Source: Bacteroidales bacterium
GTDB taxonomy: Bacteria; Bacteroidota; Bacteroidia; Bacteroidales; UBA932
DNA: 32,342 nucleotides
Reading direction: 5' to 3'
NCBI GenBank assembly: GCA_017627255.1
Contig: JAGAHD010000112.1
Location: 1-32,342 of the forward strand
Shown: positions 28,201 through 32,342 of the stretch, piece after piece
Layout: each line of letters begins with the position of its first letter
How positions within the stretch are numbered: position 1 is the stretch's first letter
The notes under the pieces: model-generated
Told to the model about the DNA's origin: nothing
The model's database searches: none
The model's input: only the letters and a program-made list of their open reading frames with translations
Position numbers and translations under genes: made by a program

Positions 28201-28983
28201 TTCCGTCCGCCCGAGGTCCGCGCGCATCTTCTCGAACAGGTCGAGTGACGATTCCAGCTCGGATTTCATGAACGATTCGTCCACCGTGATTTCTTCCAGC
28301 ACGGAGGTAAAGGTCGTATGGCGGCAATGGTCGCTCCAGTAGGTGTCAAGGATGCGGAGTTCCGTCTCGGAAGGGTCACGCCCTTCGGCCCGGAAATAAG
28401 CCACCACTTCCGCCAGGTCTGCGACGCTCATGGCCAGGCCATGCGCCTTGCAGAAAGCGGCATACCTATCCTCCGGAAGGTTCCGGAATCCGGACAGGTC
28501 CTCCAGCGGCTTGACATCCGCCTTCTCCGCAAGCGACAAGACACCGAGATTCTTCGGACGGCATTCCACCGGGTTGATGAAATAGTGGCGGATCCGCTCC
28601 AGGGTCTCTTCCGGCGTATCGTCATCGAACACCAGCAGGCGGGAACTCTTGATCTCCACATCCGCCGCCGGATCGATCAGGTGGACACAGTCCTTTGCGG
28701 AAGAGGCGCGCTGGTCAAACTGACCCGGAATGTATTCGACGGCGATGTACTTCTTCCCTTCGAGCGGGAACTCATCGACGACGGTATCCGTGACTACTTC
28801 ACCGAAAACGCTGTAACGGCATGCCTCCAGCAAGTCATCGGAAAAACCGAACAGGTCATACACGTTCAGCAGACGGAGGGACCGGAGGTCCAGGGACAGG
28901 TTCTCGTTGAATTCAGACAGCAAACTGGACGCCTCCACACGGAAACGCTCCCTTTTTTCTACGAATATTCTTTTGTCGTTCAT
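25294..28983 (-). CDS. purL: Phosphoribosylformylglycinamidine synthase, large single-chain type
   Basis: This 1229-residue protein is the large form of FGAM synthetase: N-terminal PurS-like part, two AIRS-type halves and a C-terminal class I glutaminase. Motifs include TYWSDHCRHTTF, NETHNHPTEIEPFGGAATC, GRTGRDGIGGATGSS, GGKDSMSGTF and the glutaminase nucleophile elbow LILGICNGFQALVKSG. The triad His/Glu lie in KMGHTERYEENLF. Unlike PurF and CarA in this window, the catalytic Cys is present, so it should use glutamine. The start at 28983 (MNDKRIFVEK) is preferred over a non-conserved upstream Met. It follows purE by 45 bases containing a 9-bp hairpin. Confidence 0.97.
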   Translation of the reverse strand: MNDKRIFVEKRERFRVEASSLLSEFNENLSLDLRSLRLLNVYDLFGFSDDLLEACRYSVFGEVVTDTVVDEFPLEGKKYIAVEYIPGQFDQRASSAKDCVHLIDPAADVEIKSSRLLVFDDDTPEETLERIRHYFINPVECRPKNLGVLSLAEKADVKPLEDLSGFRNLPEDRYAAFCKAHGLAMSVADLAEVVAYFRAEGRDPSETELRILDTYWSDHCRHTTFTSVLEEITVDESFMKSELESSLDLFEKMRADLGRTEKPRCLMELATIGARWLRKQGKLDDLEQSEENNACSIYVNVDVDGKPEKWLLQFKNETHNHPTEIEPFGGAATCLGGAIRDPLSGRAYVYQAMRVTGAGDITARVSDTIPGKLPQRMISRKAAGGYSSYGNQIGLATTHVREIYHDGYTAKRMEIGAVVGAVKASQVRRESPAPGDVILLLGGRTGRDGIGGATGSSKEHTEASLEMCGSEVQKGNAPEERQLQRLFRRADVTRLIKKSNDFGAGGVSVAIGELAGGLDIYLDRVPAKYAGLNATELAISESQERMAVVVEAADKERFMALCAADNVEVTHVADVTDTGRMRMLDHGVLVCDLARTFIDSAGARHYARAAVAPVEERNPFVREPEGDTLAAKMVSVMSDPNVASQKGLVEMFDSTVGRSTVLMPYGGRRQMTETQVSVQKLPADGYTDTASVMAFGYNPDLALWSPYHGAAYAVVEACTKVACCGGDYATMRFSYQEYFERMTADPHTWGKPLSALLGALKMQAVLGLPSIGGKDSMSGTFEHIHVPPTLVAFGITTVDARTVISPEFKRPGNRIYLLKHTPLANYMPDTDQLTHNWNALRGKILDGTVVSAWSLGYGGIAEALVKMSMGNALGVRVSVPEEDLFNIGYGSVIVECTGAWEDPAAVLLGEVTPQGISVNGTTLSLEVLEQAYESRYAKLYPPRVKPFFDEPVPSVERVPYDPAHLVWPGEPVEKPVVCLPVFPGTNCDYDTAKAFRKAGAEVRPFIFRNLTPEDVSASIRELSARIDGSHILAFSGGFSSGDEPDGSGKFIADVINNSEVAAAITALLGRGGLILGICNGFQALVKSGLLPYGKFGYVTPDSPTLFRNDINRHISQMAETEVASVNSPWLSGLSVGDRHSIAFSHGEGKFVVGEELARELFARGQVAFRYVDNPNGSHYDIEGILSPDGHILGKMGHTERYEENLFRNIPGTLFQPLFENAVKYFKKQF

Positions 28984-28993
28984 GGCAAAACAG

Positions 28994-29024
28994 ATGCCCA
29001 CCGGGCTGAGTGCGGGGTGGGCAT
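28994..29024 (-). promoter_or_regulatory. Intergenic hairpin between purE and purL
   Basis: A 9-bp perfect inverted repeat (ATGCCCACC / GGTGGGCAT) with a 13-base loop begins four bases after the purE stop and ends 10 bases before the purL start. No T-run follows it in the reading direction, so it is more likely an RNA-processing, stability or translation-control element than a terminator. Confidence 0.45.
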
Positions 29025-29028
29025 GACA

Positions 29029-29496
29029 TTAAATTATAGTATTCAATACTTTATCGCTCTGCTTCTTGCGGAATTCCTTGAGCTTTTCCGAAAGGATTTC
29101 GTCCTTGAGGGCAAGAATGGAGACCGCGTAGAGGGCGGCATTCCGGGCTCCGTCAATCGCCATCGTCGCCACGGGAATCCCGGAAGGCATCTGGACGATG
29201 GACAGGAGCGAATCCAGACCGTTCAGGGCCTTGGACTTCACCGGGACGCCGATGACCGGAAGCGTGGTCAGGGCGGCAATCACACCCGGAAGGTGTGCGG
29301 CCCCGCCTGCACCGGCGATGATGATTTCAATTCCCTTATCGGGAGCGGAGGAGACATATTCGGCCAGAGGGCCGGGATTGCGGTGAGCGCTGAGCACGCG
29401 CTTTTCATAGGGGATACCGAATTCCTCGAGGGTGGTGCAGGCCGGACACATGACATCCCAGTCGCTGGCGCTGCCCATAATGATGGCTACTTTCAT
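29029..29496 (-). CDS. purE: N5-carboxyaminoimidazole ribonucleotide mutase (class I PurE)
   Basis: This 155-residue PurE shows [14 protein letters not shown], the catalytic His in [15 protein letters not shown], and [28 protein letters not shown] with [27 protein letters not shown]. This is the class I (bacterial mutase) pattern, which normally works with PurK; no purK is in the window. The ATG at 29496 is taken as start (the codon before it is TTG). It is the first gene of the nine-gene purine cluster, with a promoter at 29547-29578. Confidence 0.96.
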   Translation of the reverse strand: MKVAIIMGSASDWDVMCPACTTLEEFGIPYEKRVLSAHRNPGPLAEYVSSAPDKGIEIIIAGAGGAAHLPGVIAALTTLPVIGVPVKSKALNGLDSLLSIVQMPSGIPVATMAIDGARNAALYAVSILALKDEILSEKLKEFRKKQSDKVLNTII

Positions 29497-29546
29497 CAAC
29501 TTCAGATTAAAAACGTGAAAAGCGATCGTCCACTACCAACGGGGTA

Positions 29547-29578
29547 CAAAGGTACGATTTAAATCGGAGCGGCACAAA
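29547..29578 (-). promoter_or_regulatory. Purine operon promoter, TTTG-N20-TACCTTTG
   Basis: On the minus strand TTTG (29578-29575) is followed after 20 bases by TACCTTTG (29554-29547), close to the Bacteroidota consensus. Transcription would start near 29541, giving a leader of about 45 bases before purE. A perfect 12-bp palindrome fills much of the spacer. Confidence 0.78.
29555..29566. promoter_or_regulatory. 12-bp palindrome CGATTTAAATCG inside the purE promoter spacer (candidate operator)
   Basis: CGATTTAAATCG is a perfect palindrome directly next to the purE -7 box, between the -7 and -33 elements. A dimeric repressor bound here would block the promoter. No regulator is encoded nearby and no second copy was noticed, so this is a candidate only. 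Confidence 0.4.
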
Positions 29579-29645
29579 TTCCTCCGGCGAGTTTTTCACT
29601 TTTTTTTTCAACATTGCTCCTGTTGATATTTTTTTCGGGAGAAAA

Positions 29646-29678
29646 TTTGGAAATTTGGCTGGAATAACACTAACTTTG
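29646..29678 (+). promoter_or_regulatory. pyrC-carA-carB promoter, TTTG-N21-TAACTTTG
   Basis: TTTG at 29646-29649 and TAACTTTG at 29671-29678 are separated by 21 bases. A second TTTG at 29654-29657 is too close. Transcription would start near 29684, about 125 bases before pyrC, leaving room for the leader ORF and terminator described separately. Confidence 0.72.
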
Positions 29679-29695
29679 CAGAAACTATACGACAG

Positions 29696-29770
29696 ATGAA
29701 CAAAGTCTTCCATTTCAATGCACCGATGCTCGGCCAGTCCGATGAAGCCTTTGTTCCTCATTGTTTTTAA
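29696..29770 (+). CDS. Putative leader peptide ORF of the pyrimidine operon (24 codons)
   Basis: An ATG about 12 bases after the predicted transcription start opens a 24-codon frame (begins MNKVFHFNAP, ends AFVPHCF) closed by TAA at 29768-29770. The stop lies five bases before the stem of an intrinsic terminator. The last codons and the bases just after them are very T-rich (TTTGTT, TGTTTTTAA, then GTTTT), as in UTP-sensing pyrBI leaders. A ribosome finishing this ORF would cover the terminator stem. The peptide itself shows no recognisable domain. That it is translated is inference from position. Confidence 0.5.
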   Translation: MNKVFHFNAPMLGQSDEAFVPHCF

Positions 29771-29775
29771 CGTTT

Positions 29776-29805
29776 TGGCAACCTTCCCGGTTGTCATTTT
29801 TTTTT
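29776..29805 (+). terminator. Intrinsic terminator in the pyrC leader (putative attenuator)
   Basis: TGGCAACC (29776-29783), loop TTCCC, then GGTTGTCA (29789-29796) forms an eight-pair stem with one G-T wobble, followed by nine T (29797-29805). It is oriented for plus-strand transcription and lies five bases before the pyrC start codon. No other gene ends here on the plus strand, so its role should be to control entry into pyrC-carA-carB. Confidence 0.8.
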
Positions 29806-29810
29806 ATACC

Positions 29811-31094
29811 ATGGAAGGAGACATCCTGCTCAAAGGCGGCCGGGTCGTAACCGGCGATCACGCAGAAACCTGCGACATCCTTATCCGGGACGGCGTCATC
29901 CTGGAAATGGCGCCGGATATACCGGCACCGGAGGGCGCGTGCGTCCGCTCCCTTATCGGTCTCACCGTCGTCCAGGGCTTTGCTGACATCCATGTCCATT
30001 TCCGGGAACCCGGCTTTACGGCCAAAGAGACCATCCGCACCGGCTCCCGGGCGGCAGCCCGGGGAGGATACACCCTGGTCTGTGCCATGCCGAACCTCGA
30101 CCCGGTGCCCGACTCTCCCGAAAACCTGGCGGTAGAACAGGCCGCCATCGACCGCGACGCCGTGATCCAGGTCCTTCCCTACGGCTCCATCACGAAAGGC
30201 CGCAGGGGCGAGGAACTGGTTGATTTCCATTCGTTGAGAGGAAGCTGTGCCGCTTTCTCCGACGATGGCAGCGGAGTCCAGCAGGAAGCCGTCATGCGGA
30301 AAGCCATGCAGGAAGCGGCCCGCGAAGACGTCATTCTCGCCGCCCACTGCGAAGACAATACGCTGCTCCGGGGCGGATATATCCACGACGGGGCCTACTG
30401 TGCCAGCCACGGCCACAAAGGTATCTGTTCCGAAAGCGAATGGGGACAGATCCGGCGGGACCTCCGGCTCTGCGCCGAAACCGGATGCCGGTACCATGTC
30501 TGTCACATTTCCACCCGGGAGAGCGTCGACCTCATCCGGGAAGCCAAGGCTTCCGGCGTACGGGTCACCTGCGAAACGGCACCGCATTACCTTGTCCTTT
30601 GCGAGGACGACCTCCGGGAGGAAGGCCGCTTCAAGATGAATCCCCCGCTCCGCAGCGCCCGGGACCGGGAAGCCCTTATCGAAGGACTGCTGGACGGGAC
30701 CATCGATGCCATTGCCACGGACCATGCCCCCCATACCGCCGAGGAAAAATCCCGCGGACTGAAAGGGAGCGCCATGGGGATCGTGGGACTGGAAACGTCC
30801 TTCCCCGTCCTTTATACCCACCTTGTACGTACAGGAAGGATGACCCTTGAAAGGCTGGTCCAGGCCATGTGCGAAGCGCCGCGTCACATCTTCCGCCTGG
30901 GCGGGGAACTCCGTCCGGGACAGCCGGCAGACCTCGCCGTCCTCGACCTCACCCATCCTTTCCGGATCGACAGCCGGCAGTTCGCCTCCATGGGGAAATC
31001 CACTCCGTTCGACGGCTGGGAAGTGTACGGGAAGGTACTCATGACCATCAAAGACGGGGAAACCGTCTACGAAGAGAATCAGGAACGAATTTGA
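29811..31094 (+). CDS. pyrC: Dihydroorotase
   Basis: This 427-residue class I dihydroorotase of the Bacillus/Aquifex type converts carbamoyl aspartate to dihydroorotate. It has the zinc HxH in FADIHVHFREPGFTAKET, the acidic metal ligand region AAFSDDGSGVQ (replacing the carboxylated Lys of other classes), further histidines in AAHCEDNTL and CHISTRES, and the catalytic Asp in IATDHAPHTAEEK. The start at 29811 (MEGDILLKGGRV) is where homologues begin; longer in-frame forms would read through the terminator hairpin. It is the first gene of the operon with carA 11 bases downstream. Confidence 0.94.
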   Translation: MEGDILLKGGRVVTGDHAETCDILIRDGVILEMAPDIPAPEGACVRSLIGLTVVQGFADIHVHFREPGFTAKETIRTGSRAAARGGYTLVCAMPNLDPVPDSPENLAVEQAAIDRDAVIQVLPYGSITKGRRGEELVDFHSLRGSCAAFSDDGSGVQQEAVMRKAMQEAAREDVILAAHCEDNTLLRGGYIHDGAYCASHGHKGICSESEWGQIRRDLRLCAETGCRYHVCHISTRESVDLIREAKASGVRVTCETAPHYLVLCEDDLREEGRFKMNPPLRSARDREALIEGLLDGTIDAIATDHAPHTAEEKSRGLKGSAMGIVGLETSFPVLYTHLVRTGRMTLERLVQAMCEAPRHIFRLGGELRPGQPADLAVLDLTHPFRIDSRQFASMGKSTPFDGWEVYGKVLMTIKDGETVYEENQERI

Positions 31095-31105
31095 CATCAC
31101 TGCAT

Positions 31106-32188
31106 ATGAAAAAACCCGAAAAGAAACTTGTCCTGGAAAACGGCCAGGAATTCTACGGAGAAGGCTTCGGCGCCGACTGCCGGAGTGTGTGCGAAGTCGT
31201 CTTCAACACCTCGGTCGTCGGATACCAGGAGATCATTTCCGACCCCTCCTATGCCGATCAGATTGTCGTCATGACCTATCCCTTGATCGGCAATTACGGA
31301 ATCACGGACGAGGATTTTGAAAGCCGGACTCCGGTCATCGGAGGCCTGGTGGTGCGGGAGTGCTGCGATACGCCCAGCAATTTCCGCTATACCAAGACCC
31401 TTGAAGAAGAGCTCGACGAGCACGGGATCCCCTGCCTTGCCGGCGTAGATACCCGCATGCTTACCAAAATCATCCGGGACACCGGCCGGCCGATGGGCGC
31501 CATCGTCGAAGCGGATATGCCCCGCGAAGAAGCCCTGGCCCTGATTGCCGCCACCCGGCGTCCGGACGACCTTGTGCGGCGGGTCAGCTGCCGGAAACGC
31601 TGGGTCACCCGGACCAGCAACCACCGCTTCCACGTCGTAGCGGTCGACTGCGGCATCAAACTCAGCATCATCCGTCTCCTGAACGCCCGGGGATGCAATG
31701 TCACCATCGTTCCTTTCAACACCCCGGCCAAGGATATCCTGGCCTTCCGGCCGGACGGTGTGCTCCTGTCCAACGGTCCTGCATCCGGTCTGGAAGCGCC
31801 GGAAGTCCGCCGCCTGTTTTCCGAACTGCGGGGCGTCCTGCCCGTTTTCGGCATCGGACTCGGCCAGGAAGTGATCGGACTTGAATACGGAGCCGTCCTG
31901 ACGCCGATGGGCTGCGGAGTCCATGGAGACCACCCGGTCCGGGAACTCTCCTCCGGCCGCATCAACATTGCCGTCCTCAACCAAAGCTACCGTTTCGATT
32001 CCGTAGAAGGGACGGCCCTCACTCCTACCCATGTCGCCGTTCCGGAAGGATATGTGGTCGGCTTCGAAAACCGGGAAGACAAAGTCGCCGGCGTCCAGTT
32101 CCACCTGGAATCGGCGCCCGGTCCGCAGGACAACATCGCACTTTTCGACAAATTCATTCAAATGATGGAGGAACAGCAACATGCCTAG
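31106..32188 (+). CDS. carA: Carbamoyl-phosphate synthase small subunit lacking the glutaminase nucleophile
   Basis: This 360-residue CarA has a normal N-terminal domain ([47 protein letters not shown]) and a C-terminal class I amidotransferase fold. The nucleophile elbow, normally GICLGHQ, reads GIGLGQE: codon 251 is GGA (Gly, 31856-31858). Other glutamine-site segments also differ: SNGPASG for SNGPGDP, VHGDHPV for the usual GGNHPV region, and LNQSY for QNHGY. The triad His and Glu remain in [12 protein letters not shown]. It should still pair with CarB, but the complex would depend on ammonia. The 3' end overlaps the carB start by eight bases. Confidence 0.93.
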   Translation: MKKPEKKLVLENGQEFYGEGFGADCRSVCEVVFNTSVVGYQEIISDPSYADQIVVMTYPLIGNYGITDEDFESRTPVIGGLVVRECCDTPSNFRYTKTLEEELDEHGIPCLAGVDTRMLTKIIRDTGRPMGAIVEADMPREEALALIAATRRPDDLVRRVSCRKRWVTRTSNHRFHVVAVDCGIKLSIIRLLNARGCNVTIVPFNTPAKDILAFRPDGVLLSNGPASGLEAPEVRRLFSELRGVLPVFGIGLGQEVIGLEYGAVLTPMGCGVHGDHPVRELSSGRINIAVLNQSYRFDSVEGTALTPTHVAVPEGYVVGFENREDKVAGVQFHLESAPGPQDNIALFDKFIQMMEEQQHA

Positions 32189-32342
32189 AAGAACGGATAT
32201 CAAGAAAGTAATGGTCATCGGCTCCGGCCCGATCGTAATCGGGCAGGCCGCGGAGTTCGACTATGCCGGTACCCAGGCTTGCCTCGCCCTGAAGGAAGAA
32301 GGATACGAGGTCATCCTCGTCAACTCCAACCCGGCCACCATC
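32181..32342 (+). CDS. carB: Carbamoyl-phosphate synthase large subunit, N-terminal 54 residues (3' truncated by window)
   Basis: An ATG at 32181, inside the last codons of carA, opens a frame that runs off the window edge. The residues include [20 protein letters not shown] and [20 protein letters not shown], then NSNPATI, the invariant start of the CarB carboxyphosphate-synthesising half. CarB makes carbamoyl phosphate from bicarbonate, two ATP and ammonia. The eight-base overlap with carA implies translational coupling. The rest of the roughly 1070-residue protein lies outside the window. Confidence 0.93.
   Translation, partial: MPRRTDIKKVMVIGSGPIVIGQAAEFDYAGTQACLALKEEGYEVILVNSNPATI

Noticed and set aside
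25294-28983. Possible glutaminase loss in PurL, checked because of PurF and CarA
   Set aside because: The nucleophile motif GICNGFQ and the His/Glu in GHTERYEENL are present, so the PurL glutaminase looks functional.
29507-29797. A 96-codon minus-strand ORF between purE and pyrC
   Set aside because: It runs across both divergent promoters, the pyr leader ORF and the terminator hairpin, has no recognisable domain, and its codons follow the T/A-rich regulatory sequence rather than gene-like usage.
29718-29810. An N-terminal hydrophobic extension of PyrC (MKPLFLIVFNVLATF...)
   Set aside because: It is in frame with pyrC and looks like a signal sequence, but it reads through the terminator stem and T-run, and dihydroorotase is cytosolic with homologues beginning near 29811.

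Overview
The window is a GC-rich stretch of a Bacteroidota (Bacteroidales-type) chromosome. The evidence is repeated TAnnTTTG -7 promoter boxes (TATCTTTG, TATATTTG, TAAATTTG, TACCTTTG, TAACTTTG), no obvious Shine-Dalgarno sites, a long (1104 aa) SecA, a bacterial serine palmitoyltransferase typical of sphingolipid-making Bacteroidales, and a tmRNA whose gene does not encode CCA. GC content and gene set would fit a Rikenellaceae-like or uncultured gut/rumen lineage, but that placement is inference. No insertion sequence, CRISPR array or phage gene was seen.

Layout. Positions 1-2068 hold the tail of an unknown gene, an NlpC/P60 lipoprotein hydrolase and a DAACS-family carboxylate symporter. A tmRNA with a strong terminator follows (2112-2541). 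On the minus strand come msrA and a free-methionine-R-sulfoxide reductase (overlapping), a bactofilin, and secA. From 7494 to about 14860 there is an accessory surface-glycan region: SGNH hydrolase, TupA-like ATP-grasp enzyme, two glycosyltransferases, a PP-loop (asparagine synthase-like) enzyme without a glutaminase domain, a LicD protein, a TagD-like cytidylyltransferase and a Wzx-type flippase. The last two sit downstream of glnS in one minus-strand unit. Serine palmitoyltransferase is divergent from glnS.

From 29496 down to 17805 runs a compact minus-strand purine operon, purE-purL-purC-purF-purM-purN-purH-purD-folD. Divergent from it, on the plus strand, is a pyrimidine operon pyrC-carA-carB (carB cut by the window end). 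The region between them carries both promoters, a 12-bp palindrome inside the purE promoter, and a leader ORF plus intrinsic terminator just before pyrC that looks like a pyrBI-style attenuator.

The most striking observation is that the two glutamine amidotransferases at the entry points of these pathways have lost their catalytic cysteine. PurF begins Met-Gly where Cys-Gly is expected and also carries Arg-to-Lys and Asn-to-Asp changes in the glutamine site. CarA has GIGLGQE in place of GICLGHQ. The ammonia-using halves look intact, and PurL in the same operon keeps a normal glutaminase (GICNGFQ). This suggests that phosphoribosylamine and carbamoyl phosphate are made from free ammonia, comparable to vertebrate CPS I. 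purH carries an apparent single-base deletion in a C run, which is either a true lesion or a sequencing error.
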